Shown here: piece by piece, positions 1 to 6,396 of the stretch
How positions within the stretch are numbered: position 1 is the first letter of the stretch
How the letters are laid out: each line of letters opens with the position of its first letter
Assembly (NCBI GenBank): GCA_021166815.1
Contig: JAJPEO010000060.1
Span: 1 to 6,544, forward strand
DNA: 6,544 nucleotides
Direction: 5' to 3'
Origin: Nocardioides sp.
GTDB lineage: Bacteria > Actinomycetota > Actinomycetes > Propionibacteriales > Nocardioidaceae
Made by a program: the position numbers and the translations under genes
The notes under the pieces: generated by a model
Seen by the model: only the letters and a program-made list of their open reading frames with translations
What the model was told of the DNA's origin: nothing
The model's database searches: none

Positions 1-906
1 CACGGCCTCCACGATCGGCGGGGTCCCGGCCTCGAACCGGTGGGGGATGCCCGCGAAGGTGGAGCGCTCCATGCGGACGGTCTCGATCATCTCGCCGCCA
101 CCGAGGAAGGGCGGCAGTGCCTCCAGCACCTCCCGGCGGCCCCAGAGCACACCGATGCCGGTGGGACCGACCACCTTGTGCCCGGTGAAGACGAGCAGGT
201 CCGGCCGCTCCTCCTCCGGCATGGCCGCGAGGTCGATCGGCAGCTGGGGAGCCGCCTGCGACGCGTCGACCACGACGACCGCCCCGACGGCGTGCGCGCG
301 TCGGGCGATCTCGGCCACCGGGTTGATCGTGCCCAGCATGTTGGACACCCAGGTGAGGGACACGACCTTCGTCCGCTCGGTGATGAGGCGGTCGATGTCG
401 GTGAGGTCGAGCTGCCCGTCGTCGGTCAGGCCGAACCACCGCAGCGTCGCACCCGTGCGCTCGGTGACCAGCTGCCACGGCACGATGTTGGAGTGGTGCT
501 CCATCTCGGTGATGACGACCTCGTCACCGGCACCCAGCTGCAGCGGACCCGCCCAGCCCAGGGTGACGGCCGCGAGGTTGAGGGCCTCGGTGGCGTTCTT
601 GGTGAAGATCACCTCGTCGCGCTCCGGGGCGCCCAGGAAGGCCGCCACCTTGTCGCGCGCCGCCTCGAACGCCTCGGTCGACTCGTGGCCCAGCTGGTGC
701 ATGGCGCGAGCGATGTTGGCGTTGTGGTGCTCGAGGTGGTCGACCATCGAGTCGATGACGACCTGGGGCTTCTGCGAGGTGTTGGCGCTGTCGAGGTAGA
801 CCAGCGGCAGCCCTCCTGCCAGCGTGCGCTCGAGGATCGGGAAGTCCTTGCGCAGGACGTCCAGATCCGCGAGCAGGCCGGGCAGGGCCCGTGGGGTTGA
901 GGTCAC
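1..906 (-). CDS. sufS: SufS cysteine desulfurase, 3' end cut by the window edge
   Basis: This is a cytosolic PLP-dependent group II cysteine desulfurase. It removes sulfur from L-cysteine, leaving alanine, and passes it as persulfide to the SUF scaffold, usually through SufU in actinobacteria. The 302 visible codons read open without a stop. Visible family marks are LDSANTSQKP (38-47), NATEALN (104-110), MEHHSNIVPW (135-144, with the PLP-stacking histidine), DASQA (214-218) and TGHKVVGPTGIG (241-252), where K244 is the expected Schiff-base lysine. Family members run to about 405-420 residues, so roughly 100-115 residues are missing, including the persulfide cysteine, which cannot be checked here. 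The GTG start lies in a GTGA overlap with the sufC stop and has AAGG seven bases upstream (914-917). It is the last visible gene of the operon. The identification is firm; the start choice is good. Confidence 0.95.
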   Translation of the reverse strand, partial: MTSTPRALPGLLADLDVLRKDFPILERTLAGGLPLVYLDSANTSQKPQVVIDSMVDHLEHHNANIARAMHQLGHESTEAFEAARDKVAAFLGAPERDEVIFTKNATEALNLAAVTLGWAGPLQLGAGDEVVITEMEHHSNIVPWQLVTERTGATLRWFGLTDDGQLDLTDIDRLITERTKVVSLTWVSNMLGTINPVAEIARRAHAVGAVVVVDASQAAPQLPIDLAAMPEEERPDLLVFTGHKVVGPTGIGVLWGRREVLEALPPFLGGGEMIETVRMERSTFAGIPHRFEAGTPPIVEAV

Positions 907-1661
907 GCGTTGACCTTGAGGAAGCGGTCGTAGCCGTTGGCCTCGAGCTCCTCGGCGAGCTCGGGACCACCGGACTCGGCGACCTTGCCGTCGACGAACA
1001 CGTGGACGTAGGTCGGCTCGATGTAGCGCAGGATGCGGGTGTAGTGGGTGATCAGCAGGACACCCTTGCCCTCGCGGCCACGGAAGCGGTTGACGCCCTC
1101 GGAGACCACCTTGAGCGCGTCGATGTCCAGGCCGGAGTCGGTCTCGTCGAGCACGGCGACCTTGGGGTCGAGCAGCTCGAGCTGGGCGATCTCGTGACGC
1201 TTCTTCTCACCGCCGGAGAAGCCCTCGTTCACCGAGCGGGTGCCGAACGACGGGTCGAGGTTGAGCTGCTCGAGGGCGGCGTTGACGTCCTTGACCCAGG
1301 TGCGCAGCTTGGGAGCCTGGCCGTCGATGGCGGTCTTGGCGGTGCGCAGGAAGTTCGACACCGACACGCCGGGGACCTCGACGGGGTACTGCATGGCGAG
1401 GAAGAGGCCGGCGCGTGCGCGCTCGTCCACGCTCATCTCCAGCACGTCCTCACCGTCGAGGGTCACCGAGCCGCTGGTGACGGTGTACTTCGGGTGACCG
1501 GCGATGGAGTACGCCAGCGTGGACTTGCCGGAGCCGTTGGGCCCCATGATCGCGTGGGTCTCGCCCGCCTTGATGGTGAGCGTGACCCCCTTGAGGATCT
1601 CCTTGGGACCGTCCTCGGTCTCGACGGAGACGTGCAGGTCGTTGATCTCGAGCGTGGTCAT
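903..1661 (-). CDS. sufC: SufC, ABC-type ATPase of the SufBCD scaffold
   Basis: This soluble ATPase binds SufB and SufD. Its ATP-driven dimerisation opens the SufB/SufD interface for cluster assembly; it is not a transporter. The 252-residue length is typical of the family. Motifs in order are Walker A GPNGSGKST (40-48), Q-loop AMQYP (Q91), a SufC-type signature FSGGEKKR (148-155), Walker B with LDETDSGLD (171-179) and the switch histidine in ITHYTR (H206). The wording ETDSGLDIDAL separates SufC from ordinary transporter ATPases. The ATG at 1661 forms an ATGA overlap with the Rieske stop, and GGAG lies ten bases upstream (1672-1675), a rather long spacing, so translation probably depends on coupling. 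In-frame sequence reaches further upstream to 1823, but it overlaps the Rieske gene and resembles no SufC, so the shorter start is preferred. Confidence 0.97.
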   Translation of the reverse strand: MTTLEINDLHVSVETEDGPKEILKGVTLTIKAGETHAIMGPNGSGKSTLAYSIAGHPKYTVTSGSVTLDGEDVLEMSVDERARAGLFLAMQYPVEVPGVSVSNFLRTAKTAIDGQAPKLRTWVKDVNAALEQLNLDPSFGTRSVNEGFSGGEKKRHEIAQLELLDPKVAVLDETDSGLDIDALKVVSEGVNRFRGREGKGVLLITHYTRILRYIEPTYVHVFVDGKVAESGGPELAEELEANGYDRFLKVNA

Positions 1662-2005
1662 GAGGGGGTTACTCCATTCAGGGTGGTGTCGACGTCCACC
1701 CACACCGTGGGGGTGCCGTCGACATCGCGAATCTCTACAGGGAAGGTGGACACCGGCTCGGTCGCCGGCAGGTTGGTGGGCTTGCCGCTGCGAAGGTCGA
1801 AGCGCGAGCCGTGCAGCCAGCACTCGATCTCGCAGTCGGCGACCTCGCCCTCGCTCAGGGCCACGGCGGCGTGGCTGCAGAGGTCCTGCAGCGCGTAGAC
1901 GTCGTCACCGTCGCGGCACACGACCACGTCGTAGCGCCCCAGGGTGACCTTGACGCCCTCGTCGTGCGGCACCTCGGAGAGGGCGCAGGCTCGCTCGAGG
2001 GCCAT
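1658..2005 (-). CDS. Rieske-type [2Fe-2S] ferredoxin inside the suf operon
   Basis: This 115-residue soluble protein has a complete Rieske cluster site: C43-S-H45 in LCSHAAVALSEG and C62-W-L-H65 in CWLHGSRFDL. No signal peptide or membrane anchor is seen, so it belongs with the cytosolic NirD/BphF-like Rieske ferredoxins rather than the bc1-complex proteins. One further cysteine, C58, lies just before the second ligand pair. The ATG at 2005 shares its A with the sufD stop (TGATG), and the gene's stop overlaps the sufC start (ATGA), so it is tightly coupled on both sides. Automatic annotation often labels such genes as the ferredoxin subunit of an aromatic-ring dioxygenase, but no oxygenase gene is present here. 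Electron transfer for cluster assembly, or service as a client or indicator of the pathway, are inferences. The family call is firm; the role is unknown. Confidence 0.92.
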   Translation of the reverse strand: MALERACALSEVPHDEGVKVTLGRYDVVVCRDGDDVYALQDLCSHAAVALSEGEVADCEIECWLHGSRFDLRSGKPTNLPATEPVSTFPVEIRDVDGTPTVWVDVDTTLNGVTPS

Positions 2006-3201
2006 CAGGCCCCCGCCTCGGCCGGGAGCTCCTTGAGCACGTTCTTGGCCAGCTCGGCCTCGACCGTGGTGAGCAGCCGATCCTCGATGGAGGGGACCCC
2101 CACCTTGCGGATGAGGTCGTTGAAGAACCCGTGCACGACCAGGCGCTGGGCCTCGGCCTCCGACACGCCCCGCGACTGCAGGTAGAAGAGCTGGTTGTCG
2201 TCGAAGCGGGCCGTCGCCGAGGCGTGGCCGGCCCCCTCGATCTCGCCCGTCTCGATCTCCAGGTTGGGGATCGAGTCGGCCTGGCAACCGTCGGTGAGGA
2301 CCAAGTTGCGGTTCTCCTCGTAGGTCTCGATGCCCTCGGCGACCTTGCGGATCAGAACGTTGCCGACCCACACGGTGTGCGCCTTCTCGCCCTGCAGCGC
2401 GCCCTTGTAGACGGCGTGCGACTTGGTGCGCGGGGCGGTGTGGTCGGCGAAGATCCGGTGCTCGATGTGCTGGCCGGCGTCGGCGAAGTAGAGGCCGAGC
2501 AGCTCGGCGGAGCCGCCGGGGCCGTCGTAGGTGACGTTGGAGTCCATCCGTACGACGTCGCCACCGAAGGAGATGGCCGCGTGGCGGTAGGTCGCGTCAC
2601 GGCCGACCCGGGCCTGCTGGTGCGAGAGGTGCACCGCGTCGTCGGCCCAGTCCTGGATCGACACGACCGTCACGTCGGCGCCGTCGCCCACGACGACCTC
2701 GCACACCGCGGCCACGGCAGCCGAACCGGTGTGGTTGAGCACAACCACGGCCTTGCTGTGGGCGCCGAACCGCAGGACGACGTGGCCACCGCTGGTGACC
2801 GCAGGGTCGGTCCCGTCGAAGTCGAGGACGATCGGCTCGGTCACCTCGCTCTCGCGGGGGACGTCGAGCAGCAGGGTGGCGGGCACCTCGGCCATGACGC
2901 GCGCGGCGAAGCGCACGTTGGGGAGCCAGCCGCTGACGCCGCGCAGCTCCCGGGCCTCGGCCCCGGTGACGATCTCGAACGTGGCGCCCTCGGGCACCTG
3001 GGTGGACAGCGCGACGTTGCGCCCGTCGAGCGGCGCGTCGGCGTGGAGCTCCTTGAGCCGCTTGAGCGGGGTGAAGCGCCAGATCTCCTCGCGCCCGGTG
3101 GGGACGGGGTGCTCCGCGACGTCGAAGGAGCCGTGCGGGTGCAGGTGGCTCTCGACCTTGTCGAGCTCGAGCGCGGAGCGGACGGAATCGGTGATGGTCA
3201 C
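2005..3201 (-). CDS. sufD: SufD, scaffold subunit of the SufBCD complex
   Basis: SufD is a paralogue of SufB that pairs with it in the SufBC2D complex, where it is linked to iron entry and scaffold function. The 398-residue protein has a variable N-terminal part with the REEIWRFTPLKRL segment (38-50), a middle beta-helix region, and the conserved C-terminal SufBD block ending in GHASATARFDDNQLFYLQSRG (325-345). H326 sits where E. coli SufD has its functionally important H360; this is an alignment from memory. The GTG start at 3201 gives the expected N-terminus MTITDSVRSALE. Only a weak purine-rich tract (AGAGAGACCAAGA) precedes it. It is the only gene in the operon that does not overlap its upstream neighbour: 43 nt separate it from sufB. 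Its stop shares one base with the Rieske start. Confidence 0.95.
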   Translation of the reverse strand: MTITDSVRSALELDKVESHLHPHGSFDVAEHPVPTGREEIWRFTPLKRLKELHADAPLDGRNVALSTQVPEGATFEIVTGAEARELRGVSGWLPNVRFAARVMAEVPATLLLDVPRESEVTEPIVLDFDGTDPAVTSGGHVVLRFGAHSKAVVVLNHTGSAAVAAVCEVVVGDGADVTVVSIQDWADDAVHLSHQQARVGRDATYRHAAISFGGDVVRMDSNVTYDGPGGSAELLGLYFADAGQHIEHRIFADHTAPRTKSHAVYKGALQGEKAHTVWVGNVLIRKVAEGIETYEENRNLVLTDGCQADSIPNLEIETGEIEGAGHASATARFDDNQLFYLQSRGVSEAEAQRLVVHGFFNDLIRKVGVPSIEDRLLTTVEAELAKNVLKELPAEAGA

Positions 3202-3234
3202 TCTTGGTCTCTCTGGGTAGTGATGGACGGGGCG

Positions 3235-3260
3235 GGGCGCGGCGTCAGCCGACCGCGCCC
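3235..3260 (-). repeat. GC-only inverted repeat (hairpin) spanning the sufB stop codon
   Basis: In the transcript GGGCGCGG (3260-3253) pairs perfectly with CCGCGCCC (3242-3235) around a 10-nt loop. The sufB TGA stop (3247-3245) lies in the loop. No U tract follows, so it is not a classical intrinsic terminator. It occupies the only true gap between genes in the operon. A role in mRNA processing, stability or partial attenuation between sufB and sufD is possible, but GC-rich inverted repeats also occur by chance in such genomes. Confidence 0.5.
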
Positions 3261-4672
3261 TCCATCTGCAGCTCGATGAGGCGGTTGAGCTCGAGGGCGT
3301 ACTCCATCGGCAGCTCCTTGGCGATCGGCTCGACGAAGCCGCGCACGATCATCGCCATCGCCTCGTCCTGCTCCATGCCGCGCGACATGAGGTAGAAGAG
3401 CTGGTCGTCGGAGACCTTGGAGACGCTCGCCTCGTGTCCCATGGACACGTCGTCCTCGCGGATGTCGACGTAGGGGTAGGTGTCGCTGCGGCTGATCTGG
3501 TCGACCAGCAGCGCGTCGCACAGCACGTTGGACTTCGAGCCGTGGGCGCCCTCGTTGACCTGGATCAGGCCGCGGTAGGACGTACGGCCACCGCCGCGGG
3601 CGACCGACTTGCTCAGGATCGAGCTGGACGTGTGCGGGGCGGCGTGCACCATCTTGGCGCCGGCGTCCTGGTGCTGGCCCTCGCCCGCGAAGGCGATGGA
3701 CAGCGTCTCGCCCTTGGCGTGCTCGCCCATGAGGTAGACGGCGGGGTACTTCATGGTGATCTTGGAGCCGATGTTGCCGTCGACCCACTCCATCGTCGCC
3801 CCCTCCTCGCACACCGCGCGCTTGGTGACGAGGTTGTAGACGTTGTTCGACCAGTTCTGGATCGTGGTGTAGCGGCAACGGCCGCCCTTCTTGACCAGGA
3901 TCTCGACGACGGCCGAGTGCAGCGAGTCGGAGCTGTAGATCGGCGCGGTGCAGCCCTCGACGTAGTGCACGTAGGCACCCTCGTCGACGATGATCAGCGT
4001 GCGCTCGAACTGGCCCATGTTCTCGGTGTTGATCCGGAAGTAGGCCTGCAGCGGGATCTCCACGTGCACGCCCGGCGGGACGTAGACGAAGGAGCCGCCC
4101 GACCACACGCTGGTGTTGAGCGCGGCGAACTTGTTGTCGCCCACCGGGATGATCGTGCCGAAGTACTCCTTGAAGATGTCCTCGTGCTCGCGCAGGGCGG
4201 TGTCGGTGTCGAGGAAGAGCACGCCCTGGGCCTCGAGGTCCTCGCGGATCGAGTGGTAGACGACCTCGGACTCGTACTGCGCGGCGACACCGGCGACGAG
4301 GCGCTGCTTCTCGGCCTCCGGGATGCCGAGGCGGTCGTAGGTGTTCTTGATCTCCTCGGGCAGGTCGTCCCAGGTCTGGGCCTGCTTCTCGGAGGAGCGG
4401 ACGAAGTACTTGATGTTGTCGAAGTCGATCGTCGACAGGTCCGAGCCCCACGTGGGCAGGGGCTTGCGGTCGAAGAGCTTCAGGCCCTTCAGCCGCAGGT
4501 CGAGCATCCACTGGGGCTCGTTCTTCTTGGCGGAGATGTCGCGCACGACGGCCTCGTTGAGCCCGCGCTGGGCGGTGGCGCCGGCGTCGTTGGCGTCGCG
4601 CCAGCCGAACTCGTAACGACCGATGCCCTTCAGCTCCGGGTTGAGCTCTTCGATGCTCGGGGTGGCAGTCAT
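3245..4672 (-). CDS. sufB: SufB, core scaffold of the SufBCD Fe-S assembly complex
   Basis: SufB is the subunit on which sulfur is received and the nascent cluster is built. The 475-residue product matches the usual family length. It shows the N-terminal [16 protein letters not shown] segment (49-64), [17 protein letters not shown] (186-202), EGCTAP (239-244), [14 protein letters not shown] (272-285) and the C-terminal block [22 protein letters not shown] (411-432). C385 in SNVLCDALL and E414 in GHEAS correspond, from memory, to E. coli C405 and E434 at the SufB-SufD interface; C241 may correspond to the sulfur-accepting C254. The reading frame is uninterrupted, so no intein is present, unlike M. 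tuberculosis SufB. The ATG at 4672 overlaps the sufR stop (ATGA) and has the best ribosome-binding site in the window. In-frame sequence upstream to 4849 lies within sufR and is not SufB-like. Confidence 0.98.
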   Translation of the reverse strand: MTATPSIEELNPELKGIGRYEFGWRDANDAGATAQRGLNEAVVRDISAKKNEPQWMLDLRLKGLKLFDRKPLPTWGSDLSTIDFDNIKYFVRSSEKQAQTWDDLPEEIKNTYDRLGIPEAEKQRLVAGVAAQYESEVVYHSIREDLEAQGVLFLDTDTALREHEDIFKEYFGTIIPVGDNKFAALNTSVWSGGSFVYVPPGVHVEIPLQAYFRINTENMGQFERTLIIVDEGAYVHYVEGCTAPIYSSDSLHSAVVEILVKKGGRCRYTTIQNWSNNVYNLVTKRAVCEEGATMEWVDGNIGSKITMKYPAVYLMGEHAKGETLSIAFAGEGQHQDAGAKMVHAAPHTSSSILSKSVARGGGRTSYRGLIQVNEGAHGSKSNVLCDALLVDQISRSDTYPYVDIREDDVSMGHEASVSKVSDDQLFYLMSRGMEQDEAMAMIVRGFVEPIAKELPMEYALELNRLIELQMEGAVG

Positions 4673-5352
4673 GCCTTCTCCTTCGTTGTCGAACCGGGGA
4701 TGCAGGTCGTGCAGACGCCGTCGCCATGGGCGATGGTCGCCAGCCGCTGGACGTGGGTGCCGAGGACCGAGGCGATCGCCTCTGTCTCCGCCTCGCACAG
4801 CTGCGGGAACTCGTGGGCCACGTGGGACACGGGGCAGTGCTGCTGGCACAGCTGCTCGCCGACGACCGGCAGGTCCCTCACCGACGCGGCGTAGCCCTCG
4901 TCGGTGAACACCTTGGCCAGTGCCTCGGCCGGCGAGAGGTCAGGGTGACCGGCGGCCACTCGCTCGTAGTCGCGCTCGATGAACGCGACCCGACGCCGTG
5001 CGAACTCGTCGATCGCCTGCTCCCCGCCCGTCTCGGCGAGGAACCGCAGGGCCTGGGCCGCGAGGTCGTCGTACTGCTGGTCGAACGCGTCGCGACCGGA
5101 CTGGGTCAGGACGAACTCCCTGGCGGGACGACCGCGGCCACGCTGGCCCGGTACGCGACGGTCACGTGCCTCGACCTCGCCCTGCTCGAGCAGGTGGTCG
5201 AGGTGGCGGCGTACGGCAGCCGGGGTGAGCCCCAGGCGATCGGCCAGCTCACCGGCGGTCGAGGGACCGTTCTCGAGGATGGACCGGGCCACGCGCTCGC
5301 GGGTCGGCTCGTCGCCGAGGGGCGACTGAGCAGCACTGCGAGACAATTCCAC
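4669..5352 (-). CDS. sufR: SufR, Fe-S-cluster-sensing winged-helix repressor of the suf operon
   Basis: This 227-residue regulator has an N-terminal winged helix-turn-helix (about 16-80; core [21 protein letters not shown] at 31-51, followed by the [12 protein letters not shown] wing at 72-83). The C-terminal half carries the cluster-binding cysteines C169-x3-C173-x12-C186. This spacing is the same as the three ligands I recall for Streptomyces and Mycobacterium SufR (C175, C179, C192). A further C214-x2-C217 pair lies near the C-terminus. In studied actinobacteria, holo-SufR with a [4Fe-4S] cluster represses its own operon, and cluster loss under iron limitation or oxidative or nitrosative stress relieves repression. 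The GTG at 5352 is the most upstream possible start, because in-frame TAA codons lie just before it; TTG at codon 3 is a weaker alternative. No Shine-Dalgarno sequence is present, which suggests a leaderless message. The stop overlaps the sufB start (ATGA). Confidence 0.95.
   Translation of the reverse strand: MELSRSAAQSPLGDEPTRERVARSILENGPSTAGELADRLGLTPAAVRRHLDHLLEQGEVEARDRRVPGQRGRGRPAREFVLTQSGRDAFDQQYDDLAAQALRFLAETGGEQAIDEFARRRVAFIERDYERVAAGHPDLSPAEALAKVFTDEGYAASVRDLPVVGEQLCQQHCPVSHVAHEFPQLCEAETEAIASVLGTHVQRLATIAHGDGVCTTCIPGSTTKEKA
4678..4683 (-). promoter_or_regulatory. Strong Shine-Dalgarno sequence of sufB
   Basis: AAGGAG is read on the minus strand, five bases before the sufB ATG at 4672, inside the last codons of sufR. 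It fixes the sufB start. It would allow sufB to be translated well even though it is also coupled to sufR by an ATGA overlap, which fits a need for more SufB than repressor. Confidence 0.8.
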
Positions 5353-5363
5353 AACGCCAGTGT
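5349..5363 (-). promoter_or_regulatory. Probable SufR operator
   Basis: The minus strand reads ACACT-GGCGT-TGTGG, differing at one defined position from the ACACT-N5-TGTGA inverted repeat I recall for M. tuberculosis SufR. CACA (5364-5361) and TGTG (5353-5350) form the dyad arms with a 7-nt centre. The site covers the predicted -10 element and the sufR start codon, so bound SufR would block its own transcription. The placement and motif agree well; binding is inferred. Confidence 0.7.
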
Positions 5364-5388
5364 GACGTTATTACCCCCGCGGTTTCAA
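5359..5388 (-). promoter_or_regulatory. Predicted sufR operon promoter (leaderless)
   Basis: On the minus strand TTGAAA (5388-5383) is followed after 18 nt by CACACT (5364-5359), which keeps the two most conserved -10 bases (A at position 2, T at position 6). Six more bases lead to the GTG start, so transcription would begin at or beside the start codon. An alternative -10, TAACGT (5370-5365), would leave a leader of a few bases. Either way, no room exists for a Shine-Dalgarno sequence. Confidence 0.5.
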
Positions 5389-5403
5389 CTAAGGGTCACC
5401 TAA
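5385..5403. promoter_or_regulatory. Weak DtxR/IdeR iron-box-like site
   Basis: The 19-mer on the plus strand matches the recalled iron-box consensus TTAGGTTAGSCTAACCTAA at 13 of 19 positions, with one half-site (ACCTAA, reading TTAGGT on the minus strand) intact and the other degraded. It overlaps the predicted sufR -35 element, where an iron-dependent repressor could act. The score is below what is usual for proven sites, so this is only a candidate. Confidence 0.2.
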
Positions 5404-5448
5404 TGGTCGCGTGGACGCCCCGACGTCCCGTCTCAGGCACCCGGTTCC

Positions 5449-5454
5449 TAGGAT
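5449..5454 (+). promoter_or_regulatory. -10 element of a leaderless promoter for the ABC operon
   Basis: TAGGAT fits the actinobacterial TANNNT -10 consensus. It lies exactly six bases before the GTG at 5461, the usual geometry when transcription starts on the first base of the start codon. No convincing -35 hexamer is seen 16-18 bases upstream. Its first three bases are also an in-frame TAG, which rules out any earlier start for the ATPase. Confidence 0.65.
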
Positions 5455-5460
5455 TGCCCC

Positions 5461-6396
5461 GTGACCAGCGCCCCCGCCGTCGAGATCGAGGGACTGGTGA
5501 TGCGCTACGGCGACAAGGTGGCTGTCGACGGCCTGTCGCTGGTCGTCGAGCGAGGCACCATCACCGCGGTCCTCGGGCCCAACGGCGCCGGGAAGACGAC
5601 GACGCTCGAGACGTGCGAGGGCTACCGCCGTCCCCAGCAGGGTCGCGTCCGCGTCCTGGGCCTCGACCCCCAGGCGGAGCGTCGTGAGCTGCTGCCGCGC
5701 ATCGGCGTGATGCTCCAGGCAGGCGGCGCGTGGTCGGGAGTCCGGGCCATGGAGATGCTCGACCACATCGCGTCGCTCCACGCCCACCCGCTCGACACAG
5801 CCATGCTGCGGGACCGCCTTGGGCTCGGCGACTGCGGCCGGACCCCCTACCGCCGGCTCTCGGGCGGCCAGCAGGCACGCCTGGGCCTCGCCATGGCGCT
5901 GGTCGGACGCCCGGAGCTCGTCTTCGTCGACGAGCCGACCGCGGGGATGGACCCCCAGGCTCGGCGTACGACGTGGGAGCTCCTCGAGGAGCTGCGGGGC
6001 GACGGAGTGACCGTGGTCCTCACCACCCACCACATGGACGAGGCCGAACGGCTCGCCGACCGGATCCACATCATCGACCACGGGCGTCTCATCGCCACCG
6101 GCACGCCCACCGAGCTCACCTCGGGCGGCCGGTCCGCGACCATCCGGCTGGTGGTCACGCGCCCCTTCCCCGACTCGGCACCCACGTCCCTGCGCGAGGA
6201 CCTCGGTCCCCGGGCCGAGGTGCGCGCGCTCGACGCGGTGACCCTGCTGATCACCGCACCTGCGGACGCGAGCACCCTCGGGAGGGTGTCGCGCTGGTGC
6301 GAGGAGCACGACGTCCTGCCCGAGAGCCTCACGCTCGGGCAACGCAACCTCGAGGACGTGTTCCTCGAGCTGACCGGCCGGGAGCTCGCGACGTGA
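5461..6396 (+). CDS. ABC transporter ATP-binding protein, DrrA/CcmA-type
   Basis: This is the nucleotide-binding subunit of an ABC-2 type exporter, 311 residues, expected on the inner face of the membrane bound to the permease that follows. Motifs are Walker A GPNGAGKTT (39-47), Q-loop Q86 in GVMLQAGG, signature LSGGQQ (133-138), Walker B LVFVDEP (153-159), D-loop AGMDPQ (161-166) and switch histidine H190 in TTHH. The C-terminal extension (about 220-311) ends in NLEDVFLELTGREL, the usual closing motif of DrrA/CcmA/NodI-like exporter ATPases. The GTG start follows an in-frame TAG by nine bases, has no Shine-Dalgarno sequence and sits just after a -10 element. It is divergent from sufR, as is M. 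tuberculosis Rv1458c from its sufR homologue (recalled). The substrate is unknown; drug, lipid or heme-related export are all possible. The family call is firm. Confidence 0.93.
   Translation: MTSAPAVEIEGLVMRYGDKVAVDGLSLVVERGTITAVLGPNGAGKTTTLETCEGYRRPQQGRVRVLGLDPQAERRELLPRIGVMLQAGGAWSGVRAMEMLDHIASLHAHPLDTAMLRDRLGLGDCGRTPYRRLSGGQQARLGLAMALVGRPELVFVDEPTAGMDPQARRTTWELLEELRGDGVTVVLTTHHMDEAERLADRIHIIDHGRLIATGTPTELTSGGRSATIRLVVTRPFPDSAPTSLREDLGPRAEVRALDAVTLLITAPADASTLGRVSRWCEEHDVLPESLTLGQRNLEDVFLELTGRELAT

Noticed and set aside
1658..2005. Annotation of the Rieske gene as a dioxygenase ferredoxin subunit.
   Set aside because: No oxygenase or reductase partner is present, and the gene is embedded in the suf operon. 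Only the Rieske fold is supported.
3202..3244. An intrinsic terminator between sufB and sufD.
   Set aside because: The hairpin at 3235-3260 has no following U tract, and the downstream genes belong to the same pathway, so a full stop of transcription is unlikely.
3245..4672. A possible intein in SufB, as known in M. tuberculosis.
   Set aside because: The SufB sequence is continuous, 475 residues, with no insertion or splicing-type motifs.
3434..4894. A long plus-strand open frame opposite sufB and sufR (and similar long plus-strand frames at 40-900, 891-1898 and 2131-3279).
   Set aside because: They are antisense to well-identified suf genes, have low-complexity Val/Asp/Gly/His/Leu-rich translations with no recognisable motif, and are the expected result of GC-rich codon use on the opposite strand.
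5389..6342. A minus-strand open frame of 317 codons opposite the ABC ATPase.
   Set aside because: The plus-strand frame has every ABC motif in order, while this frame has no family resemblance. It would also run into the sufR control region.
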